Source of the DNA: Bacteroidales bacterium
GTDB lineage: Bacteria > Bacteroidota > Bacteroidia > Bacteroidales > GCA-2748055
Assembly: GCA_023138875.1 (NCBI GenBank)
Contig: JAGLOO010000052.1
Span: forward strand, 16,211 to 80,210
Reading direction: 5' to 3'
DNA: 64,000 nt
The translations under genes and the position numbers were made by a program. Position 1 is the first letter of the stretch; every line of letters begins with the position of its first letter. Below are positions 43,748 through 52,198 of the stretch, in pieces. The notes beneath the pieces were generated by a model. It was not told where the DNA came from and did no database searches. It worked only from the letters and a program-made list of their open reading frames with translations.

Positions 43748-45183
43748 ATGAAATATTCAGGAATGATCATTTATCTGAATGAAGCCCATACAATGCCCAT
43801 GGTACACGGCATGGTTGCTGTGAGAGGGGGCTCAAAAAGAGATCAACAGGGTATCATTGAAAGCAGCGGCTTATGCCGTGCCCAATGAATTCAGTAAAAT
43901 CATGGATGAGATGGGGGGAACAGGAATGAATGCTTCAACCAGCATGTAGTTTATCAACTACTACAATTCATTCCCCTCAAATCAGATTGAGAAGTGGTTG
44001 GAGGTGTATAGCCATCGGTTTATGAATCCAGTTTTTCGGCTGTTCCAATCCGAACTGGAAACAGTGTACGAAGAGAAGAACATGGATATGGATAATCCCA
44101 TATCAAGAATGCTGGAAGCCTATTTTTCAAGTTTTTATAAAAACTCCCCTTATGGACAACAAACCGTACTTGGGAGTGTGGAGCACCTGAAGAATCCCTC
44201 CTTGAGTAAAATGGCCGAGTATTTCAACACCTATTATGTAGCCAACAACATGGCACTGGTGCTTTCGGGCGACTTTAATTCGGAATCCATCAAACCGGTA
44301 ATCAAGGAAAAGTTCGAACGATGGCGGTCAGGCCCGGTTCCCGAGGAACTTTCTTAAAGTGAGGACCCTTTTGACGGTCGGGAGTTTTAGCGATAACCTG
44401 CTGCAGGGAGTAAAAACCGAATTGAGAATCGACTACGAAACCAATCTTGAGGACATGCGCTGGCGAACCTATGCCATCATGGATGCATTTCTTTATGGAA
44501 TAGACTGGGAAAAACATCTTGCGACTCCAAATAAAATTAATCAAATCACCAGGGAGGAAATTGTTGCAGTAACTAATAAATACTTTGGCGAAAATCACAT
44601 AGTGTTTCACTCAAAAATTGGGTTCCCTAAAAAACCCAAACTGGAGAAACCACCTTACGGAGCCATTGAAAGTAATAGTTCAGAGAAAAGATCTGAGTAT
44701 GCCACCATGATTGAGAATATGCCTGTCATACAGATGGACCCTCAATTTATTGACTTTGTGGAAGATGTGAAGGTCTCAGAAATTCACACAGGGATTAGAT
44801 CCTTTGTTACGAAAAATCCAATTAACAATGTTTTTTCCATCAGCTTAAAATATGGGAAAGGCAGTCACCACGATCCCATGGTTGACCAGACCTCATTGAT
44901 CGTTGCTTATGCCAGTCCGGCTAATATTAAATATCTGGATTTTAAACAGGAGTTACAACTGCTTGGTGGAGATGTATATGCATACAATGATCTAAGTTAT
45001 ACTACCCTGGAAATTACCGGTCTCGAGGAGAACCTTGAAAAAATATTATCATTGATTAACGCATTGAGTGAGTTCGCATTGTATGATAGCCAGTCTGACT
45101 ATCTGTCAAGGCTTGATGAATCGGATATTAAGGCCCTCACCACCCGCGATCTGGTTGAAAAATTCAATCAGTTATTCAACTAA
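43748..45183 (+). pseudogene. M16 zinc-peptidase pseudogene with multiple deletions
   Basis: Remnants of a pitrilysin-family (M16) peptidase in three frames. 43748-43888 encodes the start (GMIIYLNEAHTMPMVHGMVA, VRGGSKRD). The next piece continues AAYAVPNEFSKIMDEMGGTG with a TAG stop near 43948. 43998-44357 continues (WLEVYSHRFMNPVFRLFQSE, YYVANNMALVLSGDFNSE). After a frame change SEDPFDGREF appears, then 44359-45183 covers the second half (NLEDMRWRTYAIMDAFLYGI, KNPINNVFSISLKYGKG). The HxxEH active-site segment is deleted and the total is about half of a normal ~950-residue protein. No function is likely. Confidence 0.85.
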
Positions 45184-45232
45184 AATATCTCGCATGTTCA
45201 AATACACACTTTCAATGGTCTGAGAAGGGTGA

Positions 45233-45319
45233 ATGCTGTGTTTAGTAAAAATGGTGATCTCTGTTTTACCGATCCCGCATACGGGATGGAGTTTCGGTAT
45301 AAAGATCCAAAAAGGGAAT
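45233..45319 (+). pseudogene. Isolated fragment of an SMP-30-type gene
   Basis: These ~87 bases match 49162-49248 inside the SMP-30 pseudogene with about six mismatches and translate to FTDPAYGMEFRYKDPKRE followed by a stop. Nothing else of the gene is present around it. It lies 3' of the M16 pseudogene and directly 3' of the caspase gene on the opposite strand. Confidence 0.8.
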
Positions 45320-45351
45320 AGAGAAAACTGTGGAGTGGATTCGAATCCAAC

Positions 45352-47043
45352 TTATTTTATAAAATAAAAATTGCCTTCAAGGGAGGTTGATTCCCAGGGC
45401 ACCTGCTGGTCAGAAGAGATTTTTCGGACATCAGTCCTGACTTTTTGAAAGATTTCCAGAATTGAAAATCCGGGCGTAGCAAGATGACTTAATAATGAAG
45501 ATGTATATAATCCATTTTCTCCAAAACCATCCGAAGCAGTAGTTCCAGGCGCTGTAGCATAAGCGATCAATGATCCTGGCGGAGCCCTCATAAAAGCCAG
45601 ACCCTGTCCATTTGAATTTTTTGTCCAGCTTCGTTCAAACGGATTATCCCGACAGGCATCAAAAATAACAATGTTCGTTTTGTTCCCCGAATCTTCCATC
45701 CTGCTCAAAACACGTCCAGCTTCCACACACGTATATTCCACATCCCTTTCACTTTGGATAACTGCATCCACCGGAACAAGGTAATTGTATCCATCTGCCT
45801 GGATTCCATGTCCGGCATAGAAGAACAACCCAACATCATAATCCTTCAATTGCTCCCCGAATGCATCAACGGCCTGTTTCATGGTAAGTTGGGTTGTATT
45901 TAAAAAGATGTTGACCACAAATCCCAGGTTTCTTAAAGCATCGGCCATTTCTGTAGCATCATTCTCCGTATTCTTCAGATGATCCCCTGATTGATAGTTG
46001 CTGTTTCCAATCACAAGCGCCAGTCTCTTATCTTCCGGAGCATAAACCTTGTCACGGTCCACCTGTATCTCAGGTAGATCGATATTAGCCATAAGAATCA
46101 CACAAGGTTCGTCCCGGTTAAAAATTTCATTTTCAGCAGTAAATTCTTCCAAGGGGAAAAAATATAGTGGGTTTTCAAATCTGGATTTAATGACCTGGTT
46201 CCCAAAAGTATCAATACACCCATATAAACCTTTAGTTTTTACTGAAGCCAGCCCATTCTTAAATAAGAATGCATCTTCGAAATGTGTGTCAATAACAAGT
46301 TCCCCTGTATCATCTATATAGCCCCAATTATTTCCAATCCTTACCGGAGCAAGACCTTCTGAAAATGATTTAACATAATCAAAAACCGGAGGTATGACCC
46401 ATACGTCATTTAACCCAGCAAAGCCCCATTTTTCCTTTCCCTTCCGTTTAATAAACTCCTGCTGCTGACCATTCAATTGATACGATCGGGACCTGGAAGG
46501 AATGTACTCTTCATAACCAAGGCTGTTGATATAGTACCACTTGTTGTTCCGCTTTACCCTTGCATTTCCATCCCTGAATGGCCATGCCTTATCAAATACC
46601 GGGGGGATTTTCCACTGGAAATCTCTTCCGATATACCCATACTTACCACAATACTGTATTAAGGCAAGCTCTTCATTGAATACAATGGCTTCACTCTCAG
46701 GGATTCTATTTCCCCTAACATCCATATAATACGTTGTTCCGTCAATTTCAATCCTGGCAAATCCATTTTCCATAAACGGGCCGGCCCTGTCAAAGTCACT
46801 GGAAATAATGTAGGTTCCATTGTGATCAATATATCCCCAACTATCTTCCACCCTTACTGCTGCCAGTCCAAAAACAAAACCTGTTACTTCGTCATACTCG
46901 GGTTCAATTTGCCAGTTGCCTTTTTCATTGATAAAGCCGGATTTCCCTTTAAAGGTAGCAACTGAAACATATTGCTGAGATATCAGGCCAACTGGGATGG
47001 CTACCGATAATATTAGTAGAATTATGATCAGTTTTTCTTTCAC
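45352..47043 (-). CDS. Exported WG-repeat protein with C-terminal caspase-like domain
   Basis: A 563-residue protein starting at GTG 47043 with a signal peptide (LIIILLILSVAIPVGLISQ). Residues ~25-300 contain about six WG/KWG-type beta repeats (VEDSWGYIDHNGTYIIS, IGNNWGYIDDTGELVID, KGLYGCIDTFGNQVI). Residues ~340-563 are a peptidase C14 (caspase/metacaspase-like) domain: DKRLALVIGNSNYQSG, catalytic His in LFFYAGHGIQ near 410 and Cys in VIFDACRDNPF near 464. Both catalytic residues are kept. The signal peptide points to the periplasm or cell surface. The protein seems intact although neighbouring genes are decayed. Confidence 0.85.
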   Translation of the reverse strand: MKEKLIIILLILSVAIPVGLISQQYVSVATFKGKSGFINEKGNWQIEPEYDEVTGFVFGLAAVRVEDSWGYIDHNGTYIISSDFDRAGPFMENGFARIEIDGTTYYMDVRGNRIPESEAIVFNEELALIQYCGKYGYIGRDFQWKIPPVFDKAWPFRDGNARVKRNNKWYYINSLGYEEYIPSRSRSYQLNGQQQEFIKRKGKEKWGFAGLNDVWVIPPVFDYVKSFSEGLAPVRIGNNWGYIDDTGELVIDTHFEDAFLFKNGLASVKTKGLYGCIDTFGNQVIKSRFENPLYFFPLEEFTAENEIFNRDEPCVILMANIDLPEIQVDRDKVYAPEDKRLALVIGNSNYQSGDHLKNTENDATEMADALRNLGFVVNIFLNTTQLTMKQAVDAFGEQLKDYDVGLFFYAGHGIQADGYNYLVPVDAVIQSERDVEYTCVEAGRVLSRMEDSGNKTNIVIFDACRDNPFERSWTKNSNGQGLAFMRAPPGSLIAYATAPGTTASDGFGENGLYTSSLLSHLATPGFSILEIFQKVRTDVRKISSDQQVPWESTSLEGNFYFIK

Positions 47044-47169
47044 TTATTATCGCAAATCTATTGATAACCATGTATTTCCTGGCAATTTACAAATTAAAGT
47101 GATAGGACATAGTGGTTTTCCCAGGCATTTCATAACTTTGGGTAAGTTGTTGAGAATCAATTTAAATAA

Positions 47170-47916
47170 ATGAATAGAAGGAGACAAATTCCGCTAATGA
47201 TACTTATTCTCATTTCGGCTTTGAATACACTTCTTTCACAAACAACCCAACCCGGCATTGAAAACGTACAGTTCTATTTTGATGAGTCTATTCAAGCCAT
47301 TATAGTTACTTATGATCTTGTGAGTTATTCTGATCTGGAATCTTACGAAATTGAATTGTCATTCATTGACGGGAGCAATATTACGATCTATCCAAAAACT
47401 GTTGCGGGCGATTTGGGAAAAGAGATCAGCGGAGGAGTGGGCAAACAGATCGTCTGGGAAATATATAATGATATAGACGGATTGGCAGAGACAGCACAAC
47501 CTCAATTGAATATCATCGCCATCAATGATGTCCCCGTAGATCCTTCGATAGCCATCATTATGGATCAGATCAACACATCGATCGCTCAAAAGTATCATTT
47601 TAGAATAGAGCGGGATGGCTTGATGATTCTTGGTGTTGGAGCAGGTGTAAGTTCAATTGTTTTCAAGTTGAAAGCTGATGATTACATCGGTCAACAGAAC
47701 CTGGCACCAAACTATGATGAATATGAAATTTTAGGAAAAAAGGCCGATACATATTACACTTTGTCATACGTTTCCGGTGGTATTGCAGTTGTTTCAATCG
47801 GATTGGCAGCATACCAGTATATCCGGGGAGATAAAACCAAAAACCAAAAAAACTCTCTAAGCATTGTTCCATCCTTTAATAAGGGTGCAATACTAGCCTG
47901 GACAAGAGAATTCTGA
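47170..47916 (+). CDS. Exported protein of unknown function, divergent from caspase gene
   Basis: A 248-residue protein with a signal peptide (IPLMILILISALNTLLSQ). The next ~110 residues look like a beta-sandwich (VQFYFDESIQAIIVTYDLVS, GVGKQIVWEIYNDIDGLAET); this IVWE-x-DxDGL pattern is seen in Bacteroidota surface proteins, but no family was assigned. Two later hydrophobic segments (GLMILGVGAGVSSIVFKL and TLSYVSGGIAVVSIGLAAYQ) suggest membrane anchoring, ending with SIVPSFNKGAILAWTREF. It is divergent from the caspase gene with 126 bases between them and may be functionally linked to it. Confidence 0.65.
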   Translation: MNRRRQIPLMILILISALNTLLSQTTQPGIENVQFYFDESIQAIIVTYDLVSYSDLESYEIELSFIDGSNITIYPKTVAGDLGKEISGGVGKQIVWEIYNDIDGLAETAQPQLNIIAINDVPVDPSIAIIMDQINTSIAQKYHFRIERDGLMILGVGAGVSSIVFKLKADDYIGQQNLAPNYDEYEILGKKADTYYTLSYVSGGIAVVSIGLAAYQYIRGDKTKNQKNSLSIVPSFNKGAILAWTREF

Positions 47917-47979
47917 AAAGGAGTATCTGTTCATGGATACAATTTGATTTTCAACAGAAATCCAGTTAAATATCTCAAC

Positions 47980-48552
47980 ATGAAATTTTCCAACATCTTA
48001 CAACTTTCATTTATCACGGCTATAGTGATTACCTGTTCCTTCTCCTGTGAGGATGAAGCTGAAGAGTTTCAAAATTCCGAGCCGGTTACATACTATTTAT
48101 CTAACGAGGAATCACTTTCCTCAAATGCTGTTCCAGACGGTGGATGGATGTATATTACAAATTTTCTGTATTCCAGCACAAACACCTCGTGCCAGTGGAC
48201 CAAATTCCTTGACCAAAATATCACCAAAGGAGAATTCGGGTACGACCTGATCTTCTGGTCGGCTTCTGATTGCAAGGCTGAAATTGAATTCATATTGAAA
48301 GAAGACGGACAGGAGCAGGTACTGGCCAGTAAAATGCTTACAATTCCTTACATTAATGATTCTACCGCTCTTCAAAGCCAAAATGACATAGGTACCAATC
48401 CCCTTGAAGGAATCAATCCAAAATCAGGCAAGAATGGAGAACTTATCTTTCGCATCACTCATATGGAAGGGGACGACAGGTTAGAAATGTTATACGATGC
48501 AAACTCAGGAAGTCTCGGCTGTTCTTCTATCATTGTATATGAGGATCGATAA
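47980..48552 (+). CDS. Predicted lipoprotein, unknown function
   Basis: A 190-residue protein. The N-terminus ILQLSFITAIVITCSFSCED contains a possible lipobox ending at Cys. The mature part is acidic and beta-rich with a few Cys (NTSCQWTKFL, SASDCKAEIEF, SLGCSSIIVYE). No known domain was recognised. The ATG at 47980 is used; an upstream TTG in frame is rejected. It follows the previous gene by 63 bases. Confidence 0.6.
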   Translation: MKFSNILQLSFITAIVITCSFSCEDEAEEFQNSEPVTYYLSNEESLSSNAVPDGGWMYITNFLYSSTNTSCQWTKFLDQNITKGEFGYDLIFWSASDCKAEIEFILKEDGQEQVLASKMLTIPYINDSTALQSQNDIGTNPLEGINPKSGKNGELIFRITHMEGDDRLEMLYDANSGSLGCSSIIVYEDR

Positions 48553-48662
48553 AATTACTTTATCCCTATGAAACGAACATGATTTTTAATTAATTTATTT
48601 TCAGGTAATTATAAAATCTTAAACGATTGAAATAGACCTCTCTTTGTTTTTTATCCGTAATT

Positions 48663-49581
48663 GTGATTGGAGTTAGTTTATCCATGGCATGTAACCGCAG
48701 CATCCCATCTGATAAAGGCAACAGTAAAAAAGAATCCGGCACAATAAAATACTCCCGGACAGGTGCAGTTGACCGGTTCCATCCTGCTCTTGATAAGATC
48801 ATCGAACCGGGAGAGCTGCCAGAAATTATTGCTGAAGGATTTGAGTGGTCTGAAGGCCCTCTCTGGCTTCCGGAGCAGGAAATGGTTATCTTTTCCGACA
48901 TTCCTGAAAATTCTATCTTTCAATGGTCGGAGAAGGATGGATTGAAATTGTACCTGAAACCTTCCGGGTATACTGATACCATTCCAAGGGGAGGAGAAAC
49001 AGGATCCAACGGTCTCCTGCTTGATCAGCAAGGGGGTCTGGTTCTGTGTCAGCATGGAGATCGCAGGATGGCCCGGATGATTGCACCGGTGAGTAAGCCC
49101 GAAGCTGATTTTGCAACCATAGTTGACAGGTGGGAAGACAAACGGTTTAACTCACCAAATGATGCTGTGTTCAGTAAAAATGGAACTCTCTATTTTACCG
49201 ATCCCGCATACGGGATGGAGCTTCGGTATAAAGATCCAAAAAGGGAAATGGACTTTACAGGTGTATTCATGTATGACACTGACGGGATAATAACATTGCT
49301 TACAGACCAGTTGTCAGCCCCCAACGGCATAGGATTGTCACCCGATGAAAGCCAGTTGTATGTTGCAAACTCCGGCGGAGGGGGGCGCCCCATCTGGATG
49401 GTATACGGGTTTACTGAAGATGGGAGGGGTTTGGATTTTCAACCCCGAAGGGGACCACCTGGGAACAGTGAGGACCGGTCAGGCCACTTCAAACTGCACC
49501 CTGGGTTCCGGGGGCAATTACCTTTATATGACTGCTGATATATACCTGATGCGAATCAAATTGCTCCAGACCAGGTACTAA
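48663..49581 (+). pseudogene. SMP-30/gluconolactonase-type lipoprotein pseudogene
   Basis: The first ~255 codons encode a beta-propeller of the SMP-30/gluconolactonase family: FEWSEGPLWLPEQEMVIFSD, GSNGLLLDQQGGLVLCQHGD, FNSPNDAVFSKNGTLYFTDP and SAPNGIGLSPDESQLYVANS. The N-terminus resembles a lipoprotein signal (LSMAC) but has only a GTG or a lost start. Near 49405-49430 the frame changes: after IWMVYGFTEDG the sequence jumps to GGVWIFNPEGDHLGTVRTGQ in another frame, ending at 49581 (YLYMTADIYLMRIKL). About 35-40 expected residues are missing there, so a deletion out of frame has occurred. It should be inactive. Confidence 0.78.
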
Positions 49582-50115
49582 ACTGATGGCAGGGACCAGG
49601 GCTTCCGGTATTCCGGAACCAGGTAATTATCGGCCTCCGGATCATTGATAAATTTACTCTTCTCCGCATTCCAGTACAACCTTTTCCCGGTCGTGTAGGC
49701 TACATTCCCAAGGTGACAGGTCCTGGCCACCAGTGTGCCATCATTGCCAACAAAACCCACACCGTGTTCCCTGCCGTAATATCCACCATCGATCCCGATG
49801 CTATGATCCCAGAGCATGGTGAAATCATCAAACTCGTATATAGCCTGCTGGGTATCGGGAGTCTCACAGGCATCGTCAGGATATGCAAATTTACCTCCAA
49901 GCGACATCACACAGGACTCCGCATTCGGTGTTTGGTTGATCCAGAAATGCCTTCAGGTTGGCAAATCCCATTCCTTTTACACCGATCACACCGCAAACCA
50001 GTTTTTCATTGGAACCCAGTATACCTGCCTTCATGGTGGGAAATGTTGAAGTGATACCAATAGCAGCTGTTGCTGCAGCAGATCTCTTAATAAAGACTCT
50101 CCTGGTCGTATGCAT
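49578..50115 (-). pseudogene. Gfo/Idh/MocA oxidoreductase pseudogene
   Basis: Two pieces of a Tat-exported Gfo/Idh/MocA-family dehydrogenase. 50115-49891 encodes the start: RRVFIKRSAAATAAIGITS (twin-arginine-like signal) and KLVCGVIGVKGMGFANLKAF (Rossmann), ending LCDV then a stop. 49910-49578 in another frame encodes the C-terminal part: SLGGKFAYPDDACETPDTQQ, GIDGGYYGREHGVGFVGNDG, then abruptly ARTCHLGNVAYTTGKRLYWN and PEYRKPWSLPSV. The middle ~200 residues, and a further stretch between GTLV and ARTCH, are missing. It is convergent with the SMP-30 pseudogene. Confidence 0.82.
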
Positions 50116-50247
50116 AAAAAAGAATTTTTTAGTTGGTATAAGAAATTAATTCAAATTAAACGTTTTTTTCATGATGAACAGTTCAAGAACTATTTCCCTA
50201 ATTTAAAATAAACATTCTTACCTTGCGTCAATTTTTCAGGGACTTTA

Positions 50248-50841
50248 ATGAACAGTTCTCACTCAAAAATAACGGGGATCCTGCTTGCTGGAGGAATGAG
50301 CAAAAGGATGGGTCGGGAGAAAGGGATATTAAAAATTGGTGATCGTTTTCTGTACCAGTATCCCTTAAGGATCCTCGAAGCTCTTTGCGATGAGATCCTG
50401 ATCAGCACCTGTAAAAATTTCACACCACCATTGGCTTATCCGACAGTTTGTGATGAGGTGGCGGGTATCGGACCCATGGGAGGTATCTATACCTGTCTGA
50501 ATAGATCTTCCAATGACCTGAATATCGTCCTTTCTTATGATATGCCCCTGGTAAACGAAGGATTACTGAAACATCTTATCCATGAAAGTGAAGCACATGA
50601 TATTGTTTTGCCAGCATTGCAGAAGAATAAACCGGAACCCCTTTGCAGTATCTACAGGAAAAGTGTGGCAGGTGTATTCAGGGATTTGATCGAAAAAAAT
50701 ATTTTTGCCGTACACAGGATCCTGCCCCTGGTCAACAGCAGGACCATCCTGATTGATGACCGGATGCCCTTCTATAACCCGGACATTTTTTTAAACATCA
50801 ACCAGGAAAGTGACCTGAACAGATTGCCTCCAGGCTTATGA
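50248..50841 (+). CDS. mobA: Molybdenum cofactor guanylyltransferase
   Basis: A 197-residue MobA. The N-terminal nucleotide-binding motif is ILLAGGMSKRMGREKG; GGIYTCLNRSSNDLNIVLSY followed by DMPLVNE contains the metal-binding Asp; the C-terminal LNINQESDL matches the NINTPEDL motif. It attaches GMP to molybdopterin to give the bis-MGD cofactor used by the oxidoreductase encoded at 52199. It ends 1 base before the next gene, indicating an operon. Confidence 0.9.
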   Translation: MNSSHSKITGILLAGGMSKRMGREKGILKIGDRFLYQYPLRILEALCDEILISTCKNFTPPLAYPTVCDEVAGIGPMGGIYTCLNRSSNDLNIVLSYDMPLVNEGLLKHLIHESEAHDIVLPALQKNKPEPLCSIYRKSVAGVFRDLIEKNIFAVHRILPLVNSRTILIDDRMPFYNPDIFLNINQESDLNRLPPGL

Positions 50842-50842
50842 A

Positions 50843-52030
50843 ATGAAAACGGAATTAAATACCATTTGGTTAAAAGCCGCTGTTGCGGGTGGACTCTGGG
50901 CCAGTTTTGAGATCATAGTAGGAAGCCTGCTCCATAACCTGCATTTGCCCTTTTCAGGAACAATCCTGGCCACATTTTCAGTCATTCTGATGATCTCCTT
51001 CCTACAGGTATGGAATATCAATGGACTCATATGGCGGGCAGGCATCATCTGTGGTCTCATGAAATCATTATCGCCCAGTGCGGTTATCCTGGGGCCCATG
51101 ACAGGGATCATGATGGAAGCTGTGGTCATGGACCTGGTGATATACCTGCTTGGCAAGAATATGATCGGATACCTGCTGGCAGGAACAGGAGCTCTGCTCA
51201 GTACTATAGTGCACAAACTAGCCAGTCTGTTTATCCTGTATGGGACCGACCTCGTCACCATCTACGTGAATCTCTTCGAATTTCTGAAAAAGCAACTGCA
51301 CCTGGAAGACGCCAGTTCAAAAAACCTGATCATTGGAATCATATCCGTCTATATCTTACTTGGAACAATCGCAGCCATTACCGGATATTTCCTGGGAAAG
51401 TATACCCTTCGAACGCAAAAGAACAAAGCTGCACCACCTCAACCCATAGATCCATATGCCTCCTCCTGGAAGAAAACGGATCCTGATCAACCCTTCAGGA
51501 TTATACTATTGTTTGTACACATTCTCATGATCCCTGCCATGCTTCTTCTGATCAACCGGTATGGACTCAAACCTGTATCGCTCATTCCTGCCGGCGGCTA
51601 TATTCTTTTCCTGTTGATCTACTATAAAAGGATCCTGGGGCGCCTGAAGAAGCCATTTTTCTGGAGTCAGCTCATCATCATGACGGTCATTGCAGGCATT
51701 TTCTGGAATCCACCCGACGCTGATCAGTTCAAAATGGGAAACGGATTCCTTGTAGGGCTTGAGATGAGTCTCCGTGCCGTATTGATCGTTTCTGCGTTTT
51801 CCGCACTCTCCGTTGAAATCAGGAATCCACGGATTACGGATTCACTGGTGGGACTGGGCTTTGGGAATGCATATGCCGCCATCTCCCTTTCATTTAATTC
51901 CCTTCCAGTCATGCTGGACAGATCTGCCGATCTGAAATCATTCATTAAAAAACCACTGCAATCTTTCACGGACATGATCTATGAAGCTAAATTGTGGTTG
52001 CAATGCTATCAAACACATCTTCAAAAATAA
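50843..52030 (+). CDS. ECF-type transporter-like membrane protein (S plus T regions)
   Basis: A 395-residue membrane protein. The first ~190 residues have about five helices resembling an ECF S component (WASFEIIVGSLLHNLHLPFS, SPSAVILGPMTGIMMEAVVM). The C-terminal ~190 residues have helices and a tail like EcfT (GLEMSLRAVLIVSAFSALSV, NAYAAISLSFNSLPVMLDRS). No ATPase subunit is encoded nearby. It is directly downstream of mobA and upstream of the molybdopterin enzyme, so a link to molybdenum, pterin or sulfur supply is possible but not shown. The assignment rests on helix pattern and short motifs. Confidence 0.55.
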   Translation: MKTELNTIWLKAAVAGGLWASFEIIVGSLLHNLHLPFSGTILATFSVILMISFLQVWNINGLIWRAGIICGLMKSLSPSAVILGPMTGIMMEAVVMDLVIYLLGKNMIGYLLAGTGALLSTIVHKLASLFILYGTDLVTIYVNLFEFLKKQLHLEDASSKNLIIGIISVYILLGTIAAITGYFLGKYTLRTQKNKAAPPQPIDPYASSWKKTDPDQPFRIILLFVHILMIPAMLLLINRYGLKPVSLIPAGGYILFLLIYYKRILGRLKKPFFWSQLIIMTVIAGIFWNPPDADQFKMGNGFLVGLEMSLRAVLIVSAFSALSVEIRNPRITDSLVGLGFGNAYAAISLSFNSLPVMLDRSADLKSFIKKPLQSFTDMIYEAKLWLQCYQTHLQK

Positions 52031-52079
52031 TTTAGCCTTATTTTAAATAGCGTCATTGCCCTCTTTATTAGCTCTTTAC

Positions 52080-52105
52080 GACTTATAGACATATTTACAT
52101 AAGTC
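52080..52105. promoter_or_regulatory. Inverted repeat upstream of the molybdopterin oxidoreductase operon
   Basis: GACTTAT (52080-52086) pairs exactly with ATAAGTC (52099-52105) across 12 bases. No T run follows. It lies about 95 bases before the operon start and could be an operator or a leader hairpin. It does not match the FNR/CRP consensus. Confidence 0.35.
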
Positions 52106-52198
52106 TGGTGATAGAGTTGGCATATTATTGAACAATCAAAAAGCTTAATTTCGGTCCTAATTTGCGTTAACCATCGCATCAACAAATAGTTCCTAATA

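Noticed and set aside
45352..47043. The caspase protein as part of an antiphage system (CBASS, gasdermin or similar)
   Set aside because: It has a signal peptide and WG repeats, and there are no nucleotide cyclase, gasdermin-like or other effector genes next to it.
52080..52105. FNR/CRP-type site for the sulfur operon
   Set aside because: The repeat GACTTAT-N12-ATAAGTC does not match TTGAT-N4-ATCAA; it is kept only as an unassigned inverted repeat.
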